Positions 18,514-29,072 are shown, numbered from the stretch's first letter. The stretch is 64,000 nucleotides of DNA from Trichormus variabilis 0441 (GCF_009856605.1 NZ_CP047242.1:2300001-2364000), one strand, 5' to 3'. The notes: generated from the sequence alone by a model not told the origin. Translations and numbers: made by a program.

Positions 18514-19695
18514 TTAATGATTTTGTTGATCACCTTGAATAGTTTTTAAAATCAACTCACGGTACCTTAAAGCTATGTTTTCCCAACTGAAACCCAAAGC
18601 CTTCTGACGCGCTCTCACTTGCCAATCTTGAGTTAAAATCTCTCTAATAGCCGCAGCATATATATCTGGATTCGTCACATCACATAATCTACCAGCATCA
18701 CCAACAATCTGACGACGCATTTCGTCATCGGTAGCAATTACAGGTAAACCACTAGCCATTGCTTCCACATAAGCCAATCCAAATGGCTCATCAATTGAGG
18801 GTAGAGTAAATACATCAGCACTACGATAAACTGTCGGCATTTGTTCATAGGGAAAACTTTGAATCTTAAAACGCTCTTTCCCTAATAACTCATCACCCTT
18901 AGCTTGAAAGTAATCACGGTCAATACCATCGCCGCATAATAATAAACTGATTTGGGGTAAACGGGCTACTGCCTCCATAGCTAATCCAATGCGCTTATGG
19001 CTATGACGTTTGAGAGATGCGACACAAAGAACAATAGGTTTTGGCAGACCAAAATTGATGTAATTTCCTACTGGAGTAAATCTATTTATGTCTACACCAT
19101 TAGGAATAATGCTCACCTTTTGCTGAGGTTGTACACTACGTACAAATTCAGCCATTGCTTCAGAAAACACAACTAATTGATCAGGATGAAACCGCAAATT
19201 ACGTGTTAATGATTTACCTCCTCCCAATAAGCCGACGTGTTCGGTAAAAAGTATTGGTGTACCTTTGATAGCTCTCACAAAAGCTGCCATAGCCATCCCG
19301 CCATAGTCATTACAAGGAAATATCAAATCAGCAGATTTAGTTAATAGTTGAATAGCACAGGGGAAAAAATTGCTGAGATGTTCAATCACTATTTCAGGAT
19401 GGCTAGCAAACCTAGAAAGTAGTTTAGAAATAAGCGGATGGCGGACAATGTTAAAGGCTTGAGTGCGTGAAATACCACCAGATGGAAAGGAAAAAGAGCC
19501 ACAGTCAGCGCCGCTCAAAAGTTCCACATTGAAGTACGAATTAAGATGTCTTGCTAACTCTATGGCAAAAATTTCTGAGCCACCACTCCAATTTACTCCC
19601 GCACTAGGATGTACTAATACAACTCGGTAACGCTTTTGGTTTTCTAATGGTGATAGATGATTTTTGCTTGTAGAGTTAATTACTTGTTGTGTCAT
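18514..19695 (-). CDS. Family 4 glycosyltransferase
   Basis: 393 residues. The GT-B fold is indicated by the N-terminal VLVHPSAGVNWSGGSE, the mid-protein IPNGVDINRF and VLCVASLKRHSHKRI, and the C-terminal donor-binding E-x7-E pattern EPFGLAYVEAMASGLPVIA. It is a retaining enzyme using a nucleotide sugar, cytoplasmic face. It lies 23 bp upstream of the GT2 at 17534 and is the first gene after a 229-bp gap, so a promoter may lie in 19696-19924. Confidence 0.92.
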   Translation of the reverse strand: MTQQVINSTSKNHLSPLENQKRYRVVLVHPSAGVNWSGGSEIFAIELARHLNSYFNVELLSGADCGSFSFPSGGISRTQAFNIVRHPLISKLLSRFASHPEIVIEHLSNFFPCAIQLLTKSADLIFPCNDYGGMAMAAFVRAIKGTPILFTEHVGLLGGGKSLTRNLRFHPDQLVVFSEAMAEFVRSVQPQQKVSIIPNGVDINRFTPVGNYINFGLPKPIVLCVASLKRHSHKRIGLAMEAVARLPQISLLLCGDGIDRDYFQAKGDELLGKERFKIQSFPYEQMPTVYRSADVFTLPSIDEPFGLAYVEAMASGLPVIATDDEMRRQIVGDAGRLCDVTNPDIYAAAIREILTQDWQVRARQKALGFSWENIALRYRELILKTIQGDQQNH

Positions 19696-19924
19696 GTTTT
19701 GGCTGCGTCATGGATGTGCAGTTGGCGTGAATGTTGCGCGATGACATACAGTCACCTATATTGCCGTCGGCATAAATTACTAAATGAGGATGGATGATGA
19801 TATCATTAGTAATTTCTGTCCGCGTCTTGAATCACGGCATAGATTTTAAAACATCACGGCCAAGGTCATTTTATCCAGATATTAAAAGAGCCTTATACCC
19901 CTAAGAGGCAGATATTTTTCTTGA

Positions 19925-20875
19925 TTATTTAATCATTAGTGGTTTATTTTTATTTCTTAGGATATATATTTTAGTTAATATCCATTTTTTTATCAGCCAG
20001 ATAATTAAATCCTGAGCATAATTTGCTAATAAAATTGGCGGGTGCAAGCGAATTGCCTGCCATAATTTTTCTCTAGCATGACGGACTGCCTCAATATTGT
20101 TAATATTCTGCTTAAGGTATTGTTGTGTAGAATATTGATAAATCCAGGCCAAACTCTGATTTTTTAAATATTGCAGTTCCGGTTTTACAGACTGAAAAGT
20201 TTTTTCAATCACTAATAATCCATTATCTTCCATATTTTTAACTTTAGTAGATGACATGGAAGTGGCAGATTGGCGATAAAAAATTTGATGTTTGCGAACT
20301 ACAACAAAATTCCAATCGGCTGATAAACGTAACCAATAATCCCAATCTTCACAAGCCTTATAGTTAGAATCAAAATCTCCTACAGATTCAATGGCTTGCT
20401 TACGAACTAGGGGATTTGAACCACTAGCAAGAAAATTATTAACTAACAAATTAGCTTGGACATCACCCTCAAAGAATAGGGAAACACCAGGGATTGAAGA
20501 TTTTCCCTGCTCATCCATAAAATAAGTCCAACTATAAGCAACTCCCGCCTCTGGATTTTGTTGTAATGCTGCTAATTGCAATTCTAATTTATCTGGTGTC
20601 CACAAATCATCGGCATCAAGGAAAGCAATAAATTCCCCACTTGCAAGAGAAATTCCTCTATTACGTGCTACTGGTAAACCACCATTTTCATAAGAAAATA
20701 TCTTCAATCGCTCATCTTGAATATTCTGAATTAACTCTAGAGTCCTGTCAGTAGAACCATCATTAATAATAATCAACTCAAAATCTGAGAATGTCTGTTG
20801 CTGAACAGAAGATATTGTCGCTAAAATTGTGCGTTCAGCATTATAGGCAGGAATAATTACAGATATAGTAGGCAT
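19925..20875 (-). CDS. Family 2 glycosyltransferase
   Basis: 316 residues, start MPTISVIIPAYNAERTI. Motifs: INDGSTD, FLDADDLWTPDKLELQL and ACEDWDYWLRLS. It is close to the genes at 14109, 20930 and 25719, which share ENGGLPVARNRGI or a variant of it and the AG(V/L)AYSWT segment. A basic C-terminal tail may hold it at the membrane. The substrate is unknown. Confidence 0.92.
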   Translation of the reverse strand: MPTISVIIPAYNAERTILATISSVQQQTFSDFELIIINDGSTDRTLELIQNIQDERLKIFSYENGGLPVARNRGISLASGEFIAFLDADDLWTPDKLELQLAALQQNPEAGVAYSWTYFMDEQGKSSIPGVSLFFEGDVQANLLVNNFLASGSNPLVRKQAIESVGDFDSNYKACEDWDYWLRLSADWNFVVVRKHQIFYRQSATSMSSTKVKNMEDNGLLVIEKTFQSVKPELQYLKNQSLAWIYQYSTQQYLKQNINNIEAVRHAREKLWQAIRLHPPILLANYAQDLIIWLIKKWILTKIYILRNKNKPLMIK

Positions 20876-20929
20876 AAGTATTTCCGGATAATTTATTTTT
20901 TTGGTGTTCTCTTAATTGACAAATCCTCT

Positions 20930-21874
20930 TTAAGTATTGTGAGATTTTTCAGGAATATCAACCATGTGAAATTGTAATAATATCCAACTTTTAATAAGTT
21001 TTCTTATGAGACCATGAGTGTAGTCTTCTAAAAGGTTTTTTGGATAGAGAGTAATAGCCATTTTTAATCTTTTAGCGGCTAGTTTAATATCAGCGAGTTT
21101 ATCACTGTTATATTTCAAACATTGTTGAGCCGTAAATTTGTAAACCCATGCTAGACTTTGTTTTTTTAGATGTTGTAATTCTGGAGGAGCTGTATTAAAA
21201 GCTCTCTCTATGACAACAGAACTATACTTTTCCATAACATCTAATTTAGATGTCATAGCAGTTGGGGACTGACGATAGATAATTTGTGCTTTTTTAACTA
21301 AAGCAAACTGCCATTTAGCCGCTAACCGTAGGTAAAAATCCCAATCTTCGCAAGATTTCAAAGTCGGATCAAAAAGTCCTACAGAGTCAATAGCTGCTCG
21401 CCGAATTAGAGGATTGGAACCGTTCTGCAAAAAATTCTTGACTAGCAGTTCAGCATAAACATCACCTACAAATGAATTAGATTCGTCAGCATAAGAATCT
21501 GCTTCATTTGCAAATTTATAATAAGTCCAACTATAAGCTAATCCTGCTTCTGGATATTCTTGTAATGCAGCAAACTGAAGTTCTAGCTTATCTGGTGTCC
21601 AAAGATCATCAGCATCAATGAAAGCAATAAATTGACCTACAGCGTGGGTAATACCGCGATTACGAGCTACGGGTAAACCACCATTTTCATAAGAAAAGAT
21701 TTTCAAGCGATTATCTGGAATATTTTTCACAAGCTCAAGAGTCTTATCTGTTGAGCCATCATTGATCACAATGATTTCAATATCTAGGAAGGTTTGCTGT
21801 TGAACGGAAGCAATGGTTTCAATAATTGTTTTTTCACCATTGTATACAGGAATGATTACAGATATTATTGGCAC
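20930..21874 (-). CDS. Family 2 glycosyltransferase (GTG start)
   Basis: 314 residues starting at a GTG (21872-21874) giving VPIISVIIPVYN. A clear Shine-Dalgarno AGGGAGG lies nine bases upstream, and the paralogues start at the same point, so it is preferred over the ATG at 21901. Motifs: INDGSTD, FIDADDLWTPDKLELQF and SCEDWDFYLRLA. It is a paralogue of the gene at 19925 and adjacent to it, another tandem duplicate. It has an insertion near FANEADSYADESNS compared with its neighbours. Confidence 0.9.
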   Translation of the reverse strand: MPIISVIIPVYNGEKTIIETIASVQQQTFLDIEIIVINDGSTDKTLELVKNIPDNRLKIFSYENGGLPVARNRGITHAVGQFIAFIDADDLWTPDKLELQFAALQEYPEAGLAYSWTYYKFANEADSYADESNSFVGDVYAELLVKNFLQNGSNPLIRRAAIDSVGLFDPTLKSCEDWDFYLRLAAKWQFALVKKAQIIYRQSPTAMTSKLDVMEKYSSVVIERAFNTAPPELQHLKKQSLAWVYKFTAQQCLKYNSDKLADIKLAAKRLKMAITLYPKNLLEDYTHGLIRKLIKSWILLQFHMVDIPEKSHNT

Positions 21875-21916
21875 AAAATTTAGCCTCCCTAATATTGCCA
21901 CATCTACACTGGTTAA

Positions 21917-23047
21917 TTAGTTTTTAGCAATTTCAGAAATCTCAATCAATTCCCGAACTGTATCGGCTATTTTTTCAGGATCTTTGACAAAACGACAAAA
22001 GGGGATTTGATATGTCCAAGCCTCATAAAAAGCTTCATTTTTGTGGTAGGAATTAGGGAGAAAAATATGGGGAATTCCCATCAAAGTAGAAAGAATATGA
22101 CCATGTAGCCTATTTGTAATAATTAATCGATGTTGTTTGAACTGGTAAACTCCCTGATACATATAACTCCAAGCTTTGCGATGTGATTCAGGGTTATAAG
22201 ATTGAGAAAAAGCAGTAGTATAGGGATGGAAATATTTCCAGATTTGACGAGTAATCCATTCATCAGGAAATAATTTGCCTTGTTCCCAACCGTGGAAGAC
22301 TCTGGCGAAACTTTGAATTACAGCATTATGTGGTAACTCTTTGTAAGAGTCACTCTCATATTTATAAGAAGCCCAATCTTCTACTATTAAATTTGGCAAG
22401 TCGAGGGTATGAGGAGAACCAGCTTGATTTAAATTTAATTCTTTATCGTTTCTAAAATGATAAAGAATAGAACTTTTATTTTGATATGCAGCAGCTATCC
22501 CTGGAGTGTTAACTAATTGAAACGCTGCATCAGGGGATTTAATAATCCGACAATTAGAGAAATAATTTGTTGCTAACTGATAACTGTAGTTATCCCGAAC
22601 AAATATAGTTAAGTTTGGGTGTGAATTGAAGATACGAGCAGCCTTGATTAAATTATCTTCTTCTTGGAAATAAATACTTTGGGGGAAAATGATAATTGGG
22701 TTTTCTTTGTATTCAGATATAATATACTCTCTAAAATTCTGAAACTTTAGCCATAAATCACCCAGATTTCCTCCTCCATGTAAAAAAATGGGAATTTCAC
22801 ATGAAGATTTGCATTTATCCATTTCTTGGACTGAGAAATTTTCAACACTGGCATTATAAGTAATTTGGGACTGGCGAGTGTTGTGCAAATAAAGCAATTC
22901 TCCCAGCCAAATTAAGTTGTCACCAATGTTTGCATGGTCAGGATAATCTAGAAGAATACATTGTTCAAAAGGCTCTATTTTACCTAAAGCTTCATGTAAG
23001 TAATTTTTGATAGTTTCTGGTGTTGTGAGATTAAGGACTTGTATCAT
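21917..23047 (-). CDS. Polysaccharide pyruvyl transferase family protein
   Basis: 376 residues. Family features are LLDYPDHANIGDNLIWLGE near the N-terminus, the glycine-rich FLHGGGNLGDLW, and the C-terminal RLHGHILSTLMGIPHIFLPNSYHKN. Members transfer pyruvate from phosphoenolpyruvate to sugars of exopolysaccharides as ketals, giving them negative charge. It lies between a GT2 and flippase copy 2, consistent with decoration of the repeat unit before export. Confidence 0.9.
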   Translation of the reverse strand: MIQVLNLTTPETIKNYLHEALGKIEPFEQCILLDYPDHANIGDNLIWLGELLYLHNTRQSQITYNASVENFSVQEMDKCKSSCEIPIFLHGGGNLGDLWLKFQNFREYIISEYKENPIIIFPQSIYFQEEDNLIKAARIFNSHPNLTIFVRDNYSYQLATNYFSNCRIIKSPDAAFQLVNTPGIAAAYQNKSSILYHFRNDKELNLNQAGSPHTLDLPNLIVEDWASYKYESDSYKELPHNAVIQSFARVFHGWEQGKLFPDEWITRQIWKYFHPYTTAFSQSYNPESHRKAWSYMYQGVYQFKQHRLIITNRLHGHILSTLMGIPHIFLPNSYHKNEAFYEAWTYQIPFCRFVKDPEKIADTVRELIEISEIAKN

Positions 23048-23057
23048 GTGTTATTAC

Positions 23058-24323
23058 CTATAGAGTAATGAATTGTTTTTTGTAAAAAGTGCGGTTAACA
23101 ACCCAAATGTTAAAGATGGGGGCTATGAATAGTTGGCAGATAACAACTGCGATCGCTACATAAATAATTCCTCCATGCACTGATATTAATAGTCCAGTAG
23201 AAAATAGGATTGTGTAGATTAAATTCCAATAGAGAGTTAAGCGGGTTTTGCCCATTGCGTTAAGCAAAAGAAATGTAGCTCTACCAAATTGTAGGCTTAA
23301 AGCAGATAGACAAATTAGCATCAATACTGGAATAGCAGATGACCATTTCTGTCCAAAAATAATTGGAACATAAATAGGAGCTAAACAGGTTTGCAATAGA
23401 ATTAAAGGTGTGATTACAAAGTAAGCTTTTTTCAGGCTGCTAAAGTATCTTTCTTTGAGGTGGCTTAAATTACTCCGCACTTCGCAAAGGTAAGGAAATA
23501 ATGCTGAACCAAAGGTATTAATCACGCTCATGCTAATACCCAAACCAGCATTAAAAGCAAAATAATAAATACCTAATGCTTCAATACTTAAAAAGCCACC
23601 AATAATGAGATAATCTATATTTCCTCTTAATTTACCTAGTAATTCAATCGCTAATAAGTCTGCCCCAAAACTAATAACTTCTTTATATTTGTCTAATTTA
23701 AATAATTTAGGTGGTCGCCAAGAATGATTTCTCCAAGTGATGATAATCCAGACTGGAGTTGTCAACACCATAGACCAGACTATAGCCCATACACCCATAC
23801 CCATGAGGGCAAAAACCACAATAATGATATTGCTTAATAATGATTGAATAACGTTACATAATGCTGTAATTTTAAGTCGATTTTCCCGTTCAATGATGGC
23901 AGAATTAACCAAAAACAAAGGAAACATTAAATAGACTAAACCAACTGTACAGATTGGCAAAACCAACTGTTGGTTTTTATAAAACTGAGCAATCGGAAAA
24001 GCAGCAATGCACTGGAGTAAAAAAATCGCTATGCACAAAATCCAGTTCAACCAGTAAGATGTGTCACAGATAGTTTTCACATCCTGCTCATCAGCTTGAA
24101 CAATCTTTGCGCCAATTCCGCCTCTGAAGGTGAAAACAGTGGCAAAATCAAACACTGTATAAACAACCGCCATTAATCCATAGTCTTGGGGGCTGAACAT
24201 CCGCGCTAGAGTGATGGTTGTTCCCAGGCGGAAGATGCGATTGGCTAATTCTGCGGCTCCTAGCGCGCCAGCATTGCGAATAAATTTGTTTGATAGTGAC
24301 TGCTTGAACTTACTGATGAGCAT
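23058..24323 (-). CDS. Wzx-type polysaccharide flippase (MOP superfamily), copy 2
   Basis: 421 residues, start MLISKFKQSLSNKFIRN. Hydrophobic throughout with about 12 predicted helices and the shared pattern NRIFRLGTTITLARMFSPQDYGLMAVVYTVF. It is clearly a paralogue of copy 1 (15213-16484), including LVNSAIIERENRLKITALCN against MINSALIERDNHLKITALCN. It overlaps the start of the upstream GT4 gene end by 14 bp, indicating translational coupling. Confidence 0.93.
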   Translation of the reverse strand: MLISKFKQSLSNKFIRNAGALGAAELANRIFRLGTTITLARMFSPQDYGLMAVVYTVFDFATVFTFRGGIGAKIVQADEQDVKTICDTSYWLNWILCIAIFLLQCIAAFPIAQFYKNQQLVLPICTVGLVYLMFPLFLVNSAIIERENRLKITALCNVIQSLLSNIIIVVFALMGMGVWAIVWSMVLTTPVWIIITWRNHSWRPPKLFKLDKYKEVISFGADLLAIELLGKLRGNIDYLIIGGFLSIEALGIYYFAFNAGLGISMSVINTFGSALFPYLCEVRSNLSHLKERYFSSLKKAYFVITPLILLQTCLAPIYVPIIFGQKWSSAIPVLMLICLSALSLQFGRATFLLLNAMGKTRLTLYWNLIYTILFSTGLLISVHGGIIYVAIAVVICQLFIAPIFNIWVVNRTFYKKQFITL

Positions 24324-25722
24324 GATGTGAGTTCTGACCTAAAATAAAATCTCGTAGTTGTTTGCCAACTATTTGCGGTGCAAAGTAACTCTCTACACGC
24401 TGTCGCGCACGTTTACCTAACTCCCGTCCCCAGGCTTCATTGTCGAGAACTTGCGCGAGTGCTTGCGCTAAGGCTGTCGCATTTTCTCGCGGTACGACTA
24501 GGCCGCCAGAAATGTCTCCACCTGCAAAAATGTCCGGTACACCAGGAGCGTCAGCCGCTACTACTGGGAGACTACAAGCCATTGCTTCCAAAGGTGCAAC
24601 GGGAAACCCTTCTTGGCGAGAGGGGAGGGTGTAAACATCAGCAGCCGACAGATAGCGCTGCATGATAGAGCGATCGCTCACAAATTCATTCAGCCATAAC
24701 ACGCCTTTTAGCTGCATACTGGCAATACGCTGTTGCAATTGTGCGGCATCGCTACCTGTACCTACAATTAGTAGCCGCAGGTTAATATCTGGACGCTGAT
24801 TGCAGATTTGCTGCCAAGCTTCTAGTAATATATCTAGCCCTTTGCGCTCTATCTCTACTCTGCCATGCCAAACGACTACCCTTGCATCCAGGGGAATATC
24901 TAGTTCTTTTCGTGCTTGCAGGCGATCGCTTCCTTGCCAAGTTGCTATGTCTACAGGGTTGAAAATTTGCCCGATTTTGCTAGCGCCAATCCCGTAAGCA
25001 GATTGGATGCGCTGAATCTCGGTTTGGGTAGCGACAATGACACCCGCGCAGTTGCGAAAAGATAGATGTCGCCAGGGAACTTCCAGCCAACTCTGAGTGC
25101 GATCGCCTCCTTGGAAGGTAGCGAACACGGGAATACCTGTCATTTTTCCCAGGAGTGTACAACTATCGAAGCGGGCATACTCATATTCTTGACACAAAAT
25201 TGCTTGACAGTTCTCGCGTTTTAGTTCCTCAGCTAATAACCCCAGTGGTGTACAGAGGTAGGTTCCCACACTTTTCGCCAAATCTTTCACAGGTGTCAGC
25301 AAAGAACGGCGAATGGGATTGTTATCTTGAATCTCCTTAAAAGATTGAGCTGTACTAGCGCCGTAAACATTCAGAGATTTACGCCGCAAAGCGCGGTAAG
25401 GACGATATGTTTGGGATGGAGGTAAAACGCAGATTTGGGTATTGGTGGGTATATGAGTAAAGCGTGATGGGCGCTCAACACGGGCGGAAATGCAAAATAA
25501 TACCGTCCGCACACCAGCTTCCTTGAGAGCGTTGATATAGCCAAACATCCAGCTACCGACGAACTCCTGACAGAAAGTCTCGAAAGAGATATTAATGCTA
25601 TCTAAGAAGTCGTCGATCAAATCGTAACAGTGGAGTAAGGCGATCGTTGGTTCGGAAATTTGTAATTCTTTTGTATTTGTGTTCTGTGGCTCTGCAAGTT
25701 CGTGATTCAGAATATTTTTCAT
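24310..25722 (-). CDS. Family 4 glycosyltransferase
   Basis: 470 residues, longer than the other GT4 proteins here owing to an N-terminal extension of about 30 residues. GT-B motifs: VVVWHGRVEIERKGLDILLEAW, GTGSDAAQLQQRI, and the donor-site EGFPVAPLEAMACSLPVVAAD. It overlaps the upstream GT2 by four bases (ATGA) and the downstream flippase by 14, so the three are co-translated. Sugar unknown. Confidence 0.93.
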   Translation of the reverse strand: MKNILNHELAEPQNTNTKELQISEPTIALLHCYDLIDDFLDSINISFETFCQEFVGSWMFGYINALKEAGVRTVLFCISARVERPSRFTHIPTNTQICVLPPSQTYRPYRALRRKSLNVYGASTAQSFKEIQDNNPIRRSLLTPVKDLAKSVGTYLCTPLGLLAEELKRENCQAILCQEYEYARFDSCTLLGKMTGIPVFATFQGGDRTQSWLEVPWRHLSFRNCAGVIVATQTEIQRIQSAYGIGASKIGQIFNPVDIATWQGSDRLQARKELDIPLDARVVVWHGRVEIERKGLDILLEAWQQICNQRPDINLRLLIVGTGSDAAQLQQRIASMQLKGVLWLNEFVSDRSIMQRYLSAADVYTLPSRQEGFPVAPLEAMACSLPVVAADAPGVPDIFAGGDISGGLVVPRENATALAQALAQVLDNEAWGRELGKRARQRVESYFAPQIVGKQLRDFILGQNSHHAHQ

Positions 25723-26702
25723 GCTTCTAACCTCGGAACATTCAGAGAAATACGTTTTTTCGTTAACTGCAAAACATAATTAGTCACCTGTGGGGGAAAA
25801 ATCTTTTTCAAGAGAAACTTGATTAATAACTTTTGAGTTGTTTTCTCTAGTAAAATCTTTTGATTTAACCCAATTGCTGCCAACAAATGTTGTTGCGCTT
25901 GGCTAATTGCAAACTTGTCATCACGATGTTGAATATACAAACTTGAGCAATAGAGATGAAAGCTACTCATAGTATATTTTTTCAAATATTGTAGTTGTGG
26001 TGGTGCTGCTTGATAAGCCTTTTCCATTGCTATGAGACAGGCTTCTTTCATCACCTCAACTTTAGATGACATTGCCCCAGGAGTCCGACGATAAAATATT
26101 TGGTATTCAGGGACTACAACAAAATCCCAATTAGTTGCTAGGCGCAGCCAATAATCCCAATCTTCACAAGATTTGAGCATCGGATCAAATTCGCCTACTG
26201 AATTAATTGCTTCCTTACGTATCAACGTATTTGAACCACTGTGAATAAAATCACTCACTAACAGATTTTGATACACATTTCCGGTAAAAGAATATGGAGA
26301 TGATGGCAAATATGCTAAAGGTTCTCCTTGTTCATCTACATCCATAAAACAAGTCCAACTGTAGGCAACTCCAGCTTTTGGATGCTGTTGCAAAGCTTTT
26401 AATTGCCTTTCCAGTTTATCAACAGTCCATAAATCATCTGCATCAAGAAAAGCAATGAATTCTCCAGTTGCATGAAGAATACCACGATTACGCGCTACTG
26501 GTAATCCCCCGTTTTTATAGTTAAAAATTTTTAACCGTTCATCTTTGATACTTTGGATAATTTCTGGAGTTTTATCTGTAGAACCATCATTAATAACAAT
26601 GATTTCCCAATCAGTAAAGGTTTGGTTTTGTACAGATTCGATTGTTTTTTTAATAGTCAATTCTGCATTGTAAGCAGGTATGATCACAGAAATTAATGCC
26701 AT
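25719..26702 (-). CDS. Family 2 glycosyltransferase
   Basis: 327 residues from the ATG at 26702 (MALISVIIPAYN); an ATG three codons earlier (26711) is possible, with no Shine-Dalgarno to decide. Motifs: INDGSTD, FLDADDLWTVDKLERQL and SCEDWDYWLRLA. It is in the same subgroup as 14109, 19925 and 20930. Its stop overlaps the start of the following GT4 gene (ATGA). Confidence 0.91.
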   Translation of the reverse strand: MALISVIIPAYNAELTIKKTIESVQNQTFTDWEIIVINDGSTDKTPEIIQSIKDERLKIFNYKNGGLPVARNRGILHATGEFIAFLDADDLWTVDKLERQLKALQQHPKAGVAYSWTCFMDVDEQGEPLAYLPSSPYSFTGNVYQNLLVSDFIHSGSNTLIRKEAINSVGEFDPMLKSCEDWDYWLRLATNWDFVVVPEYQIFYRRTPGAMSSKVEVMKEACLIAMEKAYQAAPPQLQYLKKYTMSSFHLYCSSLYIQHRDDKFAISQAQQHLLAAIGLNQKILLEKTTQKLLIKFLLKKIFPPQVTNYVLQLTKKRISLNVPRLEA

Positions 26703-26745
26703 ATTTTTCATGAATAATAACTAGCTTCGGTCTTAATTACTCTCA

Positions 26746-27711
26746 TTACTTTTGTAAAGCTAACTTGACACGCCGCATAGTGTGAAATAATGGCAGCAAC
26801 TTACTATAGCCATCAGCCCCAAACCATCGCATGAGATTAATAGCTATACTCAAGCGGATATATTCTTGGGAAAAGCGTAAACTGGGATAGTAAACCAAAG
26901 CTTGCTGACAAAACTCACGAGATTTTTGATAATCTTTCTGAAGACTTTGTAGTGGCTTCCAAGCTAGGCAAAGGTAAGTAAAACCATAACTTTTATTTTT
27001 TAAAACCTGTAAATCTGGTGATGCAGTTGCAAAAGCTTTTTCAATAACTATGGCAAAACTTTGTGCCATTGCTTCCCAATTTTTAGAAGCACTATTTGAG
27101 CGTTGTCTGTAGTAAACTAAAGCTTCCTTAACAACCTTAAAATCATAACTTGTGGCAATACGTAGCCACATATCCCAATCTTCTACATAAGAGCCTAAAT
27201 TGCGGTCAAATAAACCTATTTTTTCAAAACAGATTTGACGTACCATAGCCACGCTACCACACTCAACAATATTATGTTCAGTCAACTGTGGCCATACATA
27301 ACCTTCTACCTGGTTTTTAAATATTTTTCCTGTTGATTTACCCTGCTCATTAATATAAGCAACCCAGGTATAAACCAAACCAACTTCTGGATTTTCATCC
27401 AAAACTTTTACTTGTTTTTCTAATTTAGTCGGCTCCCAAATATCATCAGCATCCAGAAATGCAATATATTCGCCTGAAGCATTCAGAATACCAGTATTTC
27501 TTGCTCCTGCTAATCCTTGATTTGCTTGAGAAATTAATTTGATTCTAGGATCTAAAATTTGAGAGATGAATTCTTCAGTTTTATCAGAACTACCATCATT
27601 AACAACTATCACTTCAAAATCGTTATAAGTTTGCCTGAGAACACTATCAAGTGTCTCTGGTAAATAAGGCATGGCATTGTAAGCAGGAATGACTACAGAA
27701 ACTTTTGGCAT
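26746..27711 (-). CDS. Family 2 glycosyltransferase
   Basis: 321 residues, start MPKVSVVIPAYN. Motifs: VNDGSSD, FLDADDIWEPTKLEKQV and VEDWDMWLRIA. It is the third member of the MPKVSVV subgroup (with 16538 and 17534). It shares the QANQGLAGARNTGI segment and the C-terminal repeat-like region CQQALVYYPSLRFSQEYIRL. Substrate unknown. Confidence 0.92.
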   Translation of the reverse strand: MPKVSVVIPAYNAMPYLPETLDSVLRQTYNDFEVIVVNDGSSDKTEEFISQILDPRIKLISQANQGLAGARNTGILNASGEYIAFLDADDIWEPTKLEKQVKVLDENPEVGLVYTWVAYINEQGKSTGKIFKNQVEGYVWPQLTEHNIVECGSVAMVRQICFEKIGLFDRNLGSYVEDWDMWLRIATSYDFKVVKEALVYYRQRSNSASKNWEAMAQSFAIVIEKAFATASPDLQVLKNKSYGFTYLCLAWKPLQSLQKDYQKSREFCQQALVYYPSLRFSQEYIRLSIAINLMRWFGADGYSKLLPLFHTMRRVKLALQK

Positions 27712-27820
27712 ATCTTAAAATTCTCCTGAATATAACATTTCCTAATCTGCTGAAGCACCGATTACACCACTAGTAAATTAGGCAATCTCCCCGCCCCTTT
27801 GCGTTTAAAAACATAAACGC

Positions 27821-28900
27821 TCAAGCATTAGCAGTTTTTCTAGGTTGAAAAGTAAGGATTAATGGTTTTTCAATGAACGAATGAACCAAACAACCAAACA
27901 CAATAGATATTGCAGCAATTAAAAGACCAATACTATTTAAAACAAAAATATTTTCGGTCATACTGGGATAAATCTTTTGGATAAGTTTGCTAATATTATT
28001 AATCGCAAATCCATGTGCCAAGTAAATAGAGTAAGAAGCATCACCTAAATATACAAGTAAAGGAGGAACCTGAATATTTTTTGTGTTCTCTAGAGAAACA
28101 CAACCTAGCACAAGCAACATAGAAGGAATACCAAAGGTAATGACTTGCGACAGATTGACAATTTGATGGTGATAATTAATTGCCGACAATGTGTAAAGAA
28201 AAGCGCCCACAGAGATTAAAACCATACCCCATTTAATTTTGGATCTAGCAAATAAATATGCTGCCAAGCAACCCAAGGCAAATTCCAGATTATAATGACT
28301 GAAAATGAACTTAAGAAATACGCTATCTGGTGGTAAATTCAGTAATCCCCAAAAATTACCGAATACACCCAATAGCCAAACACCAACTATGGGGAACGAA
28401 ATTCTAGTTGGTAAAGCAATTAATAAAGCAAAAATTATATAGAATAAAATTTCATAGCTTAAAGTCCAGCTTACCCCCAAGAAACTACTCGAAAGAACTT
28501 CTTGCTGTTGGGGAAACAAGGTAAATGCTTTGAGCATCTCAATTAAGCTTCTTTCTGTGCTGCTGGGATTATAAGAAAAGCTAAAAGAAGCTAACAGTTT
28601 TAGGCTAAGAAAAACCCAATATATGGGGTAGATACGTAAAAATCTTTTGAATAAAAATGTAAATGTTTTACTTTTGTTAGCGATATCTTTTTTGTGAACA
28701 TACAAAATAATAAATCCACTCAAGACAAAGAAAAAGTCTACACCAGAACCACCGAAATTAAATATTTTGAACCAAAAATTTTGACCAAAATTTTGGTTAA
28801 AAATCAAGTCTCCATGTGCAAGGACTACCAGCACTGCTGCTAACCCCCGCAATACTTGGATAGTATAAAGTTTTTTCTTAGGTTGAGAATTATCTGCCAT
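27821..28900 (-). CDS. Acyltransferase 3 family membrane O-acyltransferase (OafA/ExoZ type)
   Basis: 359 residues with about ten membrane helices. The N-terminal motif QVLRGLAAVLVVLAHGDLIF contains the family R and H residues. FFFVLSGFIILYVHKKD and KRFLRIYPIYW are the other signatures. Such enzymes acetylate or otherwise acylate exopolysaccharide sugars. Position within the glycosyltransferase cluster supports that role; the acyl group is not predictable. Confidence 0.92.
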   Translation of the reverse strand: MADNSQPKKKLYTIQVLRGLAAVLVVLAHGDLIFNQNFGQNFWFKIFNFGGSGVDFFFVLSGFIILYVHKKDIANKSKTFTFLFKRFLRIYPIYWVFLSLKLLASFSFSYNPSSTERSLIEMLKAFTLFPQQQEVLSSSFLGVSWTLSYEILFYIIFALLIALPTRISFPIVGVWLLGVFGNFWGLLNLPPDSVFLKFIFSHYNLEFALGCLAAYLFARSKIKWGMVLISVGAFLYTLSAINYHHQIVNLSQVITFGIPSMLLVLGCVSLENTKNIQVPPLLVYLGDASYSIYLAHGFAINNISKLIQKIYPSMTENIFVLNSIGLLIAAISIVFGCLVHSFIEKPLILTFQPRKTANA

Positions 28901-29045
28901 GATGTTTCCTTATTCTTAATCTATTTAATCTGGAATTTGAGAATTTTTATTTGTTAGTTGTTTTTTCCTTGTGGATGGAATTTTTATACCAATTTGAAAA
29001 AAGAATGTGACAGATACACAACCCCAAACGCTTGTTATGCCTTAA

Positions 29046-29067
29046 TTCTTAATTTTGAATTTTGAAT
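29046..29067. repeat. TTTTGAA heptamer repeat (short)
   Basis: Three tandem TTTTGAA-like units just past the end of the Wzy-type gene. The same motif is amplified at 12871-12892, 45468-45504 and 56158-56185. Confidence 0.6.
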
Positions 29068-29072
29068 TCCTA